DNA of 64,000 bases from Sabethes cyaneus (Eukaryota > Arthropoda > Insecta > Diptera > Culicidae), in the NCBI RefSeq assembly GCF_943734655.1, contig NC_071355.1:57969449-58033448 (forward strand), written 5' to 3'. The position numbers and the translations under genes were made by a program. Below are positions 1 through 11,643 of the stretch, piece by piece; position 1 is the first letter of the stretch, and every line of letters starts with the position of its first letter. Below the pieces are notes generated by a model. It saw nothing but the letters and a program-made list of their open reading frames with translations. It made no database searches and had not been told where the DNA came from.

Positions 1-1627
1 AAATCGGGTACTTACCGATGATAAACAGGAAAGGGGTCGGCACCACGCGATTCTCCGGAAAATTTTACATAAGATCACCTATATTTTATAAGCCTGCAGG
101 CCGTATCCTAATTGCGTCCGTTTTTTCTCTCGTTTTTGCCCATAGTGCACTGGTTGAGTGCTTGCTGTCGACGGACTTGCGGACCAAACCCGCCTTTTAA
201 GGATAAGAATGAAGAGTTAAATTGTTATCCGCAAGTGCCTGAACAGAACACTCTTTTCCAACGGCTTCTAGCTTGAGCGGTACCATTCCTGTTCGGTCTT
301 GTGAAGACATGTTTGCTTATGCCGCAACAAGGCTAGGAAGTCATTTCGTTCCATCCCGAGGAGTCTGCCACGGCTCCGAAATAGGTTGTAGGCTCTTAGA
401 TATTTGGATTTTTTTTTTTCGATATATTAAACTGATAAGGTCCGAAATATTATTGCGCAACAGACAAATTGATTCTTCCATAATTCAATATCAGTAGCTG
501 TATTAGTATAAATCGTAAAAGTTTCGGAGCATAAACAGTAAGACTTCTAGGTATGAAATGGGGAAGGCAAATGAGGAAGCGTCCAACATAGCTCCAGCCC
601 CTGCCTAGCGCCTCCACGTGGCCTTACCCGGTAATGCTCTATTGAGTAGCCAAGCTAGGAGGTGCGATGATGGGCGGTTCCCGGCTGCCTGATCTCAAAA
701 CTGCGGATTCGGATGACGGCTGAGCCCATACGAGTTTGTTAATCGGTAAGCTTAACATAAGTTGTTTTAATTATTTGTTTCGTTTTAGCTCATGAAGCAA
801 GCACTTCTTATTGTACAATGAAAACTTGGGCCGAAGAAAGTTTAAATAATGCTCATGGATACCAGAAGAAAAAATTAAATTAATAATGGAAGCACTCATG
901 TAAACTCAAATGATTCAACTCTATTCCATTCGAAGGACTGCTGGTGAGATTGTTCTATTTTTGTCCATATATCTTCATATAATGTATATTCATATAACAC
1001 ATATTTTATTACATTGCCATATACCACCATTATCGTTTAGGGGAAGGATCATCAGGGTATCGAATGAATCGAAGACTGGATGAGGAATGTGGTAACCAGC
1101 CCAAGACATATAGGGTCGGAGAGGATTTTAACGCGCCCTTCTAGCACACAAATCATCACGCAAGATCAGTTTGCATGGTCATATAAGCGACATTGCTTAT
1201 AGATCCACCCAACCCCTTTTGGTCCTTCACAAACAGCCATGACATGAAAGTTGCTAGGTAGATAAATTCGATTCTGCAGTAATTCTACTTGCATACAATG
1301 GGAAACCCTTGAGGTGATGGTGGCTACCCCCATACATACATACATAAATAGTAAGACTTCTAGCCATTAATTGTTGATTTACTTACAGTAGAAATTATGC
1401 AATCCAATTCTATTGAAAAGGATGATATTTCTACTTCTCTTATTTTTCTGGGTACTTTGAAGTGATCCTATGTAATAACCACCACTTTACCACTGAATGG
1501 ATCTTTTTCGCAAGATTGCCAGATAGCTTTGTGATAGCTATTAGTCTATGATGCTCTAATCATAAACAAGCAGCAAGAACTTTTACTGATCAGTAGCAAA
1601 ATATATGCGATTAGCACGTTTTAGGTT
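1..1627. repeat. Direct repeat, left copy (truncated by window edge)
   Basis: This stretch recurs at 3555-5181 with a constant offset of 3,554 bases. Every part I compared is identical, including two short open frames that translate identically in both places. The copies stop matching right after a shared CACGTTTTAGGTT. The segment has no recognised protein. It contains a GC-richer block (about 560-740) and ends an inner section with a short CATA tandem tract near 1330-1350 that resembles a LINE 3' tail. It may be an unclassified retroelement copy or a recent segmental duplication. The left edge lies outside the window. Confidence 0.85.
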
Positions 1628-1839
1628 CTTTTTCTATAAACGAAGAAACACAATTGAAAAGAATTTTATTACACTATTCAGGAGCAGATTTAAGATACAT
1701 ATTTATTTAAGATAAGATAGGTGATAGTATGAATTATTGCATATGTCGCGGAAATCATGAAACATAGATGTAAATAGTATAGTAAATAGTAGATAGTAAA
1801 TCCTGTAAATACATAAACTTACTTTGAACCATAGCACTT

Positions 1840-2060
1840 GCGAAAATGCGAAAATCGATGGCCCTTTTTGTAAATAGGGCATATGAGACCTTTCAACCAG
1901 TCCGTAGATAATTCATCCTCAGTCCATACTTTTAGTATAACCTGATGGCTTGCACAATACAGCCGTTCGCTACCGACTTTCAAAAAGTTCGGCGGGGATG
2001 CCGTCCTTTCCAGCTGCTTTGTCGTTTTCAGCTCTTTCGCTGCTTTCCTAACCTTGTCCA
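1840..2060 (-). pseudogene. RTE-type LINE reverse transcriptase fragment
   Basis: The minus-strand translation contains VRKAAKELKTTKQ, then LKVGSERLYCA and DWLKGLICPIYKKGHR. These are the N-terminal blocks of the reverse transcriptase palm/fingers region in RTE-clade LINEs (usual form: AAKELKNNKAAGKDG, then GSERLY, then GLICPIYKKGHR). The AAGKDG part is replaced here, and no catalytic FADD box follows, because the sequence downstream is the flanking repeat. It is a short, dead internal piece of a retrotransposon. Confidence 0.75.
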
Positions 2061-2606
2061 AAGTTGTGGAAAAAAAGTGAAAGCATGGATTCTGCACAAA
2101 TTCGTAAGGCACAAGATCGGTATGACAAACCAAATATTTGGGCCAAAACTCTCGCAAAGAAGCTATACATGAAGCAGCTCACAAAACAGGTTTGCATTGC
2201 GATAGATAATGATCCTACATCAAGGCCAATACTAGACAGACAGGAATAACTATAAGTTTACAGTTTCCGAGAGTGTACGGAAAACGAAACTGTCGAAAAT
2301 CGCAGAAAATTCCTTCTCTTGTAAGTGAACAACAGCTGTGGCAAAATAAGTCAGCCGTTCATCACTTCAGGGACTGTTAATGAACAAATCTACAGGATAA
2401 TTATAAACTTGCCATGCTAATGAAGGTTACAAGTCGTAACCGAAATACGCGAATTTATGAAGATCGTATGAATTTACTAAATCTCCCGGAACGAATATTG
2501 TGTTCAAATCATAATAGGATAACCCTTCAAGCACTTCGGAACTTCCCCTATCAAGAAGTTTCGGGCCACACAATACATGGCTGGAAACATAAATATTCTT
2601 CTTGCA

Positions 2607-2873
2607 TGTTGTTGTTACAAGCAACAATAATAGCACCAAGACATCGAACCACCGCTGCTAAATGGGCCACATCTTTTTTTCACCGTCTTCCATTCTACGT
2701 ATTCTGTGCGAGACGAGCAGTAGCGGCAGCAACGAAGAAGAAGATTTCATGCTATATAAGAAGTGCGCGCATTGCGCGATCATTCAGTGTTTCAGTGTTT
2801 TTCCACGTGTTAACTTAAGTTTGAAGAGCAAATAAATGGAGTAGTTTTTAGTTGAGCTAGTGCTTCCTTCACA
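2607..2873 (+). mobile_element. Possible solo LTR
   Basis: The block begins TGTTGTTACAAGCAACA, carries a well-spaced TATA box and TCAGT initiator, and has an AATAAA signal (2831-2836) 45 bases after the predicted start. It can be ended at a CA dinucleotide (TTCACA). That order (U3 promoter, short R, polyA signal, TG...CA ends) is what an LTR looks like. I found no target-site duplication and no second LTR or gag/pol, so the boundaries are a guess. It could instead be the promoter and 5' leader of another element. Confidence 0.35.
2753..2788 (+). promoter_or_regulatory. TATA plus TCAGT core promoter
   Basis: TATATAAG sits at 2753-2760 and the arthropod initiator TCAGT at 2784-2788. If A2786 is +1, the TATAAG T at 2755 is at -31, the canonical spacing. 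A second TCAGT follows at about 2792. It probably drives the LTR-like element that contains it rather than a host gene. Confidence 0.6.
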
Positions 2874-3038
2874 TCCTCTGAAGACGTCCTGGGAAGTAGC
2901 AGATGCGTATACAGTCCACTCCACTGGCTGAGTGTTACTGCAACGTGCTCGCGGACCAAATCGTCCTTTTTAGGACAGGAAGGTTTTTTCTCACTGTTAG
3001 CCGCCAGTGCCCAAGCAGAACACATATGCAGCCCCCAC

Positions 3039-3703
3039 TGCACTATGGGTAAAAACGAGAGGAAAAACGGACGCAATTAAGATACGGCCTGCAGGCTTAT
3101 AAAATATTGGTTATCTTATGTAAAATTTTCCGGAGAATCGCGTGGTGCCCACCCCTTTCCTGTTTGTTATCGGGAAGTGCCCCATTTTGCACATCTTCCC
3201 CTATTTTTAACATTTTTCACCCTTATTTGATTATTCAAGCAAGGTTTTGAGAAAACAAACCACAAAAATCTACTAATTTTGTGTAAAAAAGTCCGCAGAA
3301 TCGAACAGGGCTTCGCTCATTTATTTTAGAGCACATTAATTTTTTTGGTTGAATTCCCCTTTGGTATGATCGGTTTGATAACGGGGGCTCAATCAAAAAA
3401 AAATAATGTTCTCTAAACTAAATGAGCTAGACCCTATTCGATTCTGAGGACTTTTGTATACAAAATTATTAGGTTTTTGACTTTTGTTTTCTCAAAGCCT
3501 TGCGTGGAACAGTCCAATAAGGGTGAAAAATATTAAAAAAGGGGAAAATGAGCAAAATCGGGTACTTACCGATGATAAACAGGAAAGGGGTCGGCACCAC
3601 GCGATTCTCCGGAAAATTTTACATAAGATCACCTATATTTTATAAGCCTGCAGGCCGTATCCTAATTGCGTCCGTTTTTTCTCTCGTTTTTGCCCATAGT
3701 GCA
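3039..3703. repeat. Large palindrome, 322-bp arms, 21-base loop
   Basis: Positions 3039-3360 are the reverse complement of 3382-3703, with paired coordinates summing to 6742 at all three anchor points checked. Small mismatches occur, as in ATTGG versus its partner. The loop is 3361-3381. The right arm continues into the 3555-5181 direct repeat. Left of 3039 the relation changes: about 2920-3010 resembles 3699-3805 in direct orientation, so a small rearrangement lies at the outer end. Confidence 0.85.
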
Positions 3704-5181
3704 CTGGTTGAGTGCTTGCTGTCGACGGACTTGCGGACCAAACCCGCCTTTTAAGGATAAGAATGAAGAGTTAAATTGTTATCCGCAAGTGCCTGAACAG
3801 AACACTCTTTTCCAACGGCTTCTAGCTTGAGCGGTACCATTCCTGTTCGGTCTTGTGAAGACATGTTTGCTTATGCCGCAACAAGGCTAGGAAGTCATTT
3901 CGTTCCATCCCGAGGAGTCTGCCACGGCTCCGAAATAGGTTGTAGGCTCTTAGATATTTGGATTTTTTTTTTTCGATATATTAAACTGATAAGGTCCGAA
4001 ATATTATTGCGCAACAGACAAATTGATTCTTCCATAATTCAATATCAGTAGCTGTATTAGTATAAATCGTAAAAGTTTCGGAGCATAAACAGTAAGACTT
4101 CTAGGTATGAAATGGGGAAGGCAAATGAGGAAGCGTCCAACATAGCTCCAGCCCCTGCCTAGCGCCTCCACGTGGCCTTACCCGGTAATGCTCTATTGAG
4201 TAGCCAAGCTAGGAGGTGCGATGATGGGCGGTTCCCGGCTGCCTGATCTCAAAACTGCGGATTCGGATGACGGCTGAGCCCATACGAGTTTGTTAATCGG
4301 TAAGCTTAACATAAGTTGTTTTAATTATTTGTTTCGTTTTAGCTCATGAAGCAAGCACTTCTTATTGTACAATGAAAACTTGGGCCGAAGAAAGTTTAAA
4401 TAATGCTCATGGATACCAGAAGAAAAAATTAAATTAATAATGGAAGCACTCATGTAAACTCAAATGATTCAACTCTATTCCATTCGAAGGACTGCTGGTG
4501 AGATTGTTCTATTTTTGTCCATATATCTTCATATAATGTATATTCATATAACACATATTTTATTACATTGCCATATACCACCATTATCGTTTAGGGGAAG
4601 GATCATCAGGGTATCGAATGAATCGAAGACTGGATGAGGAATGTGGTAACCAGCCCAAGACATATAGGGTCGGAGAGGATTTTAACGCGCCCTTCTAGCA
4701 CACAAATCATCACGCAAGATCAGTTTGCATGGTCATATAAGCGACATTGCTTATAGATCCACCCAACCCCTTTTGGTCCTTCACAAACAGCCATGACATG
4801 AAAGTTGCTAGGTAGATAAATTCGATTCTGCAGTAATTCTACTTGCATACAATGGGAAACCCTTGAGGTGATGGTGGCTACCCCCATACATACATACATA
4901 AATAGTAAGACTTCTAGCCATTAATTGTTGATTTACTTACAGTAGAAATTATGCAATCCAATTCTATTGAAAAGGATGATATTTCTACTTCTCTTATTTT
5001 TCTGGGTACTTTGAAGTGATCCTATGTAATAACCACCACTTTACCACTGAATGGATCTTTTTCGCAAGATTGCCAGATAGCTTTGTGATAGCTATTAGTC
5101 TATGATGCTCTAATCATAAACAAGCAGCAAGAACTTTTACTGATCAGTAGCAAAATATATGCGATTAGCACGTTTTAGGTT
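3555..5181. repeat. Direct repeat, right copy
   Basis: Second copy of the sequence at 1-1627. Homology on the left extends beyond 3555 back to the palindrome centre near 3382, so this copy is probably the more complete one. On the right it ends at 5181, where unrelated AT-rich DNA begins. No coding function was recognised. Confidence 0.85.
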
Positions 5182-8100
5182 TTCAAGCAGTTTAGCTCTT
5201 TACCCAAATTTTCTTCTTTTGTCTTCCTTCTCTTCTCGCTGTATTTCAAAATTTAAATGACAAAATATTAACCGCACTCGTTTTCGGATAATTTATACAT
5301 ACCCGGATTGAAATTGTCTAATAGCAGTGTCCAAAAGGTTAAACTGATGATTAATGTATTCTAATTTCCATCCAACATCTGTCCGAAGAAAATATTAACC
5401 TACCGTAACGCCTCCATCGGATAAACAATTCGTATCACGTGCTGCCGCCTTGCACTGTAACTTACATTTAGGTGTTGAAAGAAGGTCAGATGTAAAACAA
5501 TATAATAAGTGTAACTATGTATTTATATAGGTAGACCATTCAAGTGCAGAACCACGTCCGAAGCGGAAAACCTGGTAAGATTGTTAAGCTGCAGTCAATA
5601 AATAGTGGTAAGTTATAGGTGTATTTTTATATTTTCCTTGAATGGTTTTCCGGTTGGGTGCCAGTGGCAGCCACTTGGTTTTTAATGACCTGCCATTATT
5701 AACTGGCACAATACGAGAATGAACGACACCTGCGTTGGTTTCCAGCACGAATGCTAAGTGGTCGTTATCAACATCATCATCACCATCATCATACACATCA
5801 CACGTTACTTCTAGCTATGTAGGTAGTAATTCATTTAAAAACGAAACGACTCACAGCGAAACTTTCACAGAGAAAGTTCTAATTCGAAATAAGACACAGT
5901 TCAGGATTGTTTCGCTACGGGAATGTGAACAGCAAGTGGGGTTACATGTGTAACGGTAACGTTTATACCGGCAACAGAACTATTACAAGGGCCACTTCAC
6001 GGGACCCATCACGCTACTATAGACGATACACACCGGAAGGTATGGGTACGGTGCAGTGCGGTTCGGTTCGGTTTCGGTGGAAGGAAAAGGAAACTGACGG
6101 TAGTGGTACCTTAACTAGGACAGACGTACGTGGAGTCTTACAGGAATAACGATTAGAATTAGCCGAAAACTACAGACACACAAAGAGGATGGCAGGGTGT
6201 GGTGGAAATAGTACCTTGCCGTCGTAGCCTTCGTTTCCACCAATGCCGCCTCCGGCGCCATCACGGTTGGGCGACGGAAGGAGAAACTTTATCTTGCGAC
6301 CAACTTCCATTGCACGGCGCCCGTTTTCTCCTGGTGTCTCGATCCCGAACCGTATTCGTTCGTCGTTCGCCTGTCGCTCTTATCCCCTTGTGACCAGGGG
6401 ACAAAAGTCGTGCGGAAACTTTCGCCTTGATTAGATTAGGAATCTTTCCAAAAGTGCACCCTTCAGGGGTCACTGCCGGAAATTTTTGCAACGCGAAGAA
6501 TTAGAGGAGAAACAGAAGCGTACTAGATATGGGCGTTAGAAGAAGTGGTAGTAGCGGTTGGGCAGTAGCGATGATAGTAGTAGTAGTGTGGTACTAGAAG
6601 CAGTAGTACGAGGATGCGAGCATTCACCTACGAGTAGAAAAGAATAAATGAGATAGAGTAGAGTGTTATGTACAGCGCACAAACGGTTGTACGAACGCAC
6701 AAGCAAACACAAGAGTCGATATAATCCTGATAGGGTTGAAAAGAAAAAAGAGGGGAAATTGGTAAGAAATGTTGGCATTCAAGACGTGCATGATTAATCT
6801 TTATGTAAGGACTAAATTGAATAAGATTATTTACTTTGGTGTGTATTTTTTCCAATAAAATAAGGAATGAAAAAGCAAGACAAAAAATTAAAAATGATGC
6901 ACGATATGACAAGTCGAAATAAAAAAGTTACTGGTGCCAGAGGGGATAAGAACGAACTTGTTGCTAGTGCTTAACTTGGCTACACGTAGCATGGTAGAAG
7001 CACTTGAAAACATACACAGTTTATGATTAAATATAAGGTAAACCGTAATAGGATCATTAGTTTGATGAGGTATAAGTGTGGACTTACAAACAGGCACTTG
7101 ACATTATTAACCGTAAGGAAGTTGTACTTGACCTAGTTTCTAGTCATGTAGCATCGTGTCACATAACCTTCATGTTTATTGTATACGCTAGGAATCGTGA
7201 AGTTTCTTTAAAGTGGATGTTCCGAAAATAGATTCTAACAGCAAAACCTCCTTGAAGCTATTATAAGTTCACTGCATGGTATTGTGCTGCAACATGAATT
7301 ATGCAATTTTAGTGTACTAATTTACTAGTTTTATACATAAATTCGTGATTGATTTTTAAGTCACGGCTACAGTGACCTGTTAATATTGCTTATACAAGAA
7401 ATCAAATAACTATGTTGTAGAGAACAATAGAGGCGCGGCGTTTGGTGCTTTAAATGCACAGAGACACAACTTATTCTCAACTGCACAATTAAAACCTCAA
7501 TTATTATTTACTATCACTTCGCGTATCATACGTAAACGATATCTTTAAAATAAGCCGGCAGGCTTAATATTTATAAAGTCTATAAAGAGGTTTTATATTT
7601 ATAATCAACATTTTTTATTGACTTTAATATTAATTTATATATGATATCAGTTTTTAAAACAAAGATATATCTATATCGAACGTTTTTGCGCTCGTTTATT
7701 TTTATGAACCCTCTTACCGAGTCTCAATCCGCACTGTTGTGACCTAATTATTCTGGCAGTCACTGAAATTTTCTCATAAATTATTCATGTTATATTGCTG
7801 ATATATGATACCACCCAAAAAAAGACTCAACAAAAAAAAATAAAAACGCACATACACGCACAAACTCTTAGCCAATAGCATCATTTAGTATCAGCAATTA
7901 ATGTAGTCTTCAGTTTTTTTTAAAGATATCGCTTGATTTTGCATTTTTGTTCTCTTTCATCTGGTTAGTAAATTTGCTTAACTTCAGGCTATCTTTTATC
8001 TGCGCAAGATGAGTTATTACAAATCACGTAGAGTAATCTGACATCGCTTTGATTGATTAGAAAATTTAAATATCCTACTACTCTATACTAACCGAAAAAC

Positions 8101-8343
8101 ACAAAATGTATTTACTATCATATTTGCAAAGCAGTTTAAACATGTATTAAATTTTTTTAAAAAGTGTATTAGGCCATTCATTGGAGCTAATTTGATAAAA
8201 TTTTCGACATATTGGAAGCGAATAGGCTACTCCTACGACCTACGAAGCATGTCAACCTTCATTTTCTCCTTGGTTTCTTTGCACTCTCGCTTCAGCATAA
8301 AGGGGCAGTGTCTCTTTAATCAATTAAAAAACTAGCAGTGTAA
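5182..8343. other. No gene recognised; AT-rich DNA
   Basis: I see only simple features here: a CAT/ATC tract at about 5769-5805, a GTA-rich patch near 6545-6610 and very AT-rich DNA from about 6780 on. The stretch 5900-6500 is GC-richer and has overlapping short frames on both strands with no recognisable domain. Nothing supports an exon. Confidence 0.5.
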
Positions 8344-8496
8344 TAAAGGATGTCCCACATAAAATTGCACCACGGAAGAAACGTTGTAGAAAATTACCCA
8401 TTGGGTATTTTCTCTTGAAAATTTGAGTAGAAGTAGTTTAGAGTGTATTGTTTACACTCTATTTTTATTGCGATCAGTTTTTCGAAAATTGAAAAA

Positions 8497-9489
8497 ATGG
8501 CATCACCCGAAAAGTAACGTCGCGAATTTATTTTGCGCAAGCACCTGGAAAATCCTCAACTCTCTCATCATGAATGATGACACTTACATCAAGGCGGACT
8601 TCCGGCAGCTTCCGGGGCTACTGTACTTCACCGCCCAGCACAAGTTTGATGTTCCGGAGGAAGTGAGGATGCAGAAACTTTCTTAGTTTGCTAAGAAATA
8701 CATGATTTGGTCAAGAAATACATCATGTGGCAAACGGAGTGCGCCGTTCGTGACTACCGGGACTTTAAACGGGCAGGTCTAGCTCAAGGAGTGTTTACAG
8801 AAGCATCTGCTTCCTCTGTCGAAGCAACACGAGGGCCCTACGATCTTCTGGCTGGATCTACCTTCGTCCCAATATTCAAAGGGTGTATTGGAGTGGTACG
8901 AAGCCAACGGAGTCACTTTCGTACCCAAGGACATGAACGCCTTCAACGCACCGGAACTAAGGACCATTGAAAAATACTGGCCTGCAGTGTTGCCACATAT
9001 TCATCTGTACTGGAAGGGGCAAAAATCTTTTTTACCTGACCTTTTTCTTCCAAAAATCTGTACATATGAACATATCTCTGCTAAACTTAGACATAAATAC
9101 ACTTTGTTTTGTTTTAATTCATACTAAGAATTGCTTCTCTATTGATTTCAAGAAACAGCACTGAGAAACAAGTATGAGTTTTTAACACTCAAAAATCGGT
9201 ACCTATCTGTACTTTTTGGCAAAAATCTGTAATCTGTACCGTACAGAATCTGTACCAAAATATTCGAAAAAATCTGTACTTTTCCAAATAAATCTGTACA
9301 TGTGGCAACACTGCTGGCCTGTTATGAAGCAGGCACTACAAAAGCATCCCAAGGAGGTCAAGTCTGAGGAAGACATGAATGAAAAGTGGAATTCCGTACA
9401 GATGAAACTGCAGTTAGGTTGTACAAAACTTTTTTAATAGAGTTAAGCGTAGGGTGCGAGCATACGGTTATGATATTGAAGTTGAATGA
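8497..9489 (+). pseudogene. DD37E transposase pseudogene, copy A
   Basis: The frame opens MASPEK then hits a stop at the next codon. The sequence RREFILRKHLENPQLSH follows, as in copy B. It then jumps directly to the catalytic region. The second catalytic aspartate is in FWLDLPSSQYS and the glutamate in ELRTIEKYW, with 37 residues between them, which defines the DD37E family (ITmD37E of mosquitoes). The helix-turn-helix region present in copy B is missing. The coding region is split after EKYW by a hAT MITE, then resumes with MKQALQKHPKEVKSEED and ends at a TGA. Stops and frameshifts make it inactive. Confidence 0.85.
8985..9313. mobile_element. hAT-type MITE inside the DD37E transposase
   Basis: The insert starts CAGTGTTGCCACAT and ends with its exact reverse complement. 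It is flanked by an 8-bp direct duplication, CTGGCCTG, at 8977-8984 and 9314-9321. An 8-bp duplication and CAG...CTG ends are signatures of hAT elements. Its inside has many copies of AAATCTGTAC near both ends, the sort of subterminal repeat hAT transposases bind. It has no coding capacity. Removing it and one duplication rejoins the transposase in frame at EKYW. Confidence 0.92.
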
Positions 9490-9616
9490 AACAAATATGC
9501 CAAAAGCTTACTAATGGGTTATATTTTATTGTTTGAAAGTTTGAAAAGGATCGGTTAATTAGGTACTTTTCTACAGTGTTTCTTCCGTGGTGCAATTTGA
9601 TGTGGGACACCCTTTA

Positions 9617-10410
9617 CGCCCCGTTTGTTTTATCCTAAACTAACATATATCAAAAAGCAAAACAAACGAGAAACTTTGCAAATTTGAGCAAGTTTGACAG
9701 TCATCATTGGCTGTAAAACGCAAACAAAAATAAATTTGCTTTCGTATAGCTTTTGATGGAATTTATTGCATCATTTCCGAAAGCTTTTCTTGCTGTTAAA
9801 ACCTTTAAAAAAAGTTGTTGCAACTCGACTGCGTGAAGCTGTTCTTTCGACTCCATTTTTCAGATCCTTGCACACCTGATAAAACAACTCACACAGTTTA
9901 AACATTGCAGTTTGAGCTTTCTTCAAGCAAAATTTCAATTAATTTTACCCAACGGTTCACAAGTTAGAGCAATTTGAGTGTGTTGCGATTTTATCGTGGA
10001 CACCCGCTAACGACCAATTTAATGCTCCATTGCTTCTTGGAAAAAGCCAATGTTCTCATATATTAAGATAAAGATAGCAGCACAATGTCCACAAACAGTA
10101 CTTCCGGTACAGATAGAGTTAGTTGAGTATGACAATAATTAAACTAACTAGCACCAAACTTAGAGCTTTTACTTGCTGACCTAACACGAACAATCTGGAA
10201 AAATTGGTTCTAATCCAAAAAGGTTGATTACAAGGGACTAGGGCTACCGGCATTGGCCACTTTTGGTGAAAACCGGTATTTCGGTATAGGCGTATAAAAT
10301 ATCGGTATTGGCAGATTATTTGGAATCAGTAGAAATGTTGACGATTTACAGTAAATGTCTTTATTTTCAAACTTTAACTATAGTATTGTTGCTTGGCAAA
10401 GTAGAACAGG
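9617..10410. other. No gene recognised
   Basis: AT-rich DNA. A patch near 10240-10320 has repeated CCGGTAT/CGGTAT motifs resembling hAT subterminal repeats, but I could not define element ends. Confidence 0.4.
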
Positions 10411-10530
10411 GTGGCAACTACCTGGAAAAACCTGGAAAACCTGGAATTGTCAGGGAATTTGAAATTACCTGGAAAAACCTGGAATAATCAGGGATTTTTT
10501 TAACAAAATCAGGGAATTTTTCAAACAACC
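10411..10530 (+). mobile_element. hAT-like terminal fragment
   Basis: Begins CAGGGTGGCAACTACC and then repeats ACCTGGAAAAACCTGGAA and TCAGGGAATTT several times. CAGGG ends with clustered ACCTGGAAA/CAGGGAATT subterminal motifs are typical of one group of hAT elements. I found no matching right end, so only one terminus is called. Confidence 0.55.
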
Positions 10531-10842
10531 CCAATGATCGATTCATTGAGTAGTCAAGAACACTTAGAAATAAATAAAGAAGTACGGCACTGGAGAAATT
10601 CCACTGACTCACGGCAGTACATAAACTTGCTATACTGTTGTAACAAATTGTAACCGAAATGCGGGTGTAGCGACCCTACCTTCTACGTTACGAATTTTTG
10701 GCTCTATCTTGGACACGGAAGAGTAAATCCCGATCAATCCATGCAAAGTGAAATAAACCGCGCTGGTCAGAAAGTAGAACAGCCACCAGTGGTAAAGCGA
10801 AATTAAAAATTAGCTCAATTAAACTGCTTTTTTGCATGGCTT

Positions 10843-11052
10843 ATGGCTCGAAGAACGAACATTAAACATACGAACATTTCCGCATGGCTGGCAGGAAAAG
10901 TACCACGGCGGGTTCGAGAGCTATCCGCAATGGGCACTAAAACTCCGCTTGCGCCTGAGTTTGCGAATAAACTTGCGCGGGAAAAAGAACAGATGAGGAA
11001 CTTATGGGAGGAGTGTAATTTGCTGGTCGGCAGAATAAGAGAAAGTGATTGA
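10843..11052 (+). CDS. Unrecognised 69-residue open frame
   Basis: A short frame ending in a charged, helical-looking tail (KLAREKEQMRNLWEECN). It has no signal peptide or membrane segment. The surrounding 400 bases are GC-richer than the neighbourhood and not obviously repetitive. I do not recognise it; it may be a fragment of a mobile-element protein, an exon, or chance. Confidence 0.15.
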   Translation: MARRTNIKHTNISAWLAGKVPRRVRELSAMGTKTPLAPEFANKLAREKEQMRNLWEECNLLVGRIRESD

Positions 11053-11104
11053 AGAATTCGCCTAGGGAAATAGGGTAGGTGGGGAAATTTTTCTCAATAC
11101 CTCG

Positions 11105-11640
11105 TAGATTGATTGACAATGATTCGGAGGATTGCTTCGTACAGCCGCTCACTCCCCGCTTTTAGAAGTTTAGCTGGGCTATCGCCGTTTCCAGTAGCCT
11201 TACCGTTTTTCTGCTCACTAATTGTCTGGTGGCTCCACAGCTTGGCCATCGCTCATAATTCCTATCCTGTTCCTGCAGATCTCCGTGTTTACCTTTCCAT
11301 TCGTCAACGTCTGGCAGTACTCCTGCCACAGCAGGTTGCCAACACTATCATTGCACATCACAGCCATGGCAAAATTCCTGCACCTAACCGTTTTGTAGAA
11401 ACTCCGTATGTCGTTGCTGGCGAATCTCTTCTCTGCGCTGGCGAGCACGTACTCCTCGTACTCGTGTTTCTTTAGGCGGTGGTTTTCGCAGCTCTAGTCT
11501 TTCCATGCCTTTCTCGGTTCTGACATGTAGCTGCAGTGGACATCGTCGAGGTGGCGCTAGGTAGGGGCTTATTTGAGCTATATTTGACGCTATATATGAC
11601 GCTTCGTTCAAGTAACTCTGCCCATTTCATTCCTTCGTAA
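11105..11640 (-). pseudogene. RTE-type LINE fragment (linker and RT start)
   Basis: On the minus strand, an arginine-rich stretch (RARQRREEIRQQR) is followed by NDIRSFYKTVRC, AMAVMCNDSVGNLL, and then, in another frame, GKATGNGDSPAKLLKAGSERLY. This is the order of the endonuclease-RT linker and first RT block in RTE-clade LINEs (usual: TRSFYRKV, MCKDSEGNLL, KAAGKDGIPAELLKAGSERLY). At least one frameshift and stops separate the pieces. The element is truncated on both sides; the Tc1-type element begins right next to it at 11644. Confidence 0.75.
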
Positions 11641-11643
11641 ATA

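Larger units (their letters stand above)
8346..9614 (+). mobile_element. Tc1-type DD37E transposon, copy A (deleted)
   Basis: Both ends carry matching inverted repeats of about 45 bp (outer part AAGGATGTCCCACATAAAAT on the left; GATGTGGGACACCCTT on the right) flanked by TA dinucleotides at 8344-8345 and 9615-9616, the target duplication of the Tc1/mariner superfamily. It encloses a broken transposase gene. A 329-bp MITE plus its 8-bp duplication is inserted inside; without it the element would be about 930 bp, shorter than copy B (47084-48253) because the middle of the DNA-binding region is deleted. Confidence 0.9.

Noticed and set aside
18..497. Short frames repeated at 3548-4051
   Set aside because: They recur only because the whole segment is duplicated; no domain, and the first crosses one arm of a palindrome.
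746..788. Possible intron with GTAAGC...TTTTAG ends in the direct repeat (also at 4300-4342)
   Set aside because: Only 43 bp, shorter than normal insect introns, and no coding frame on either side.
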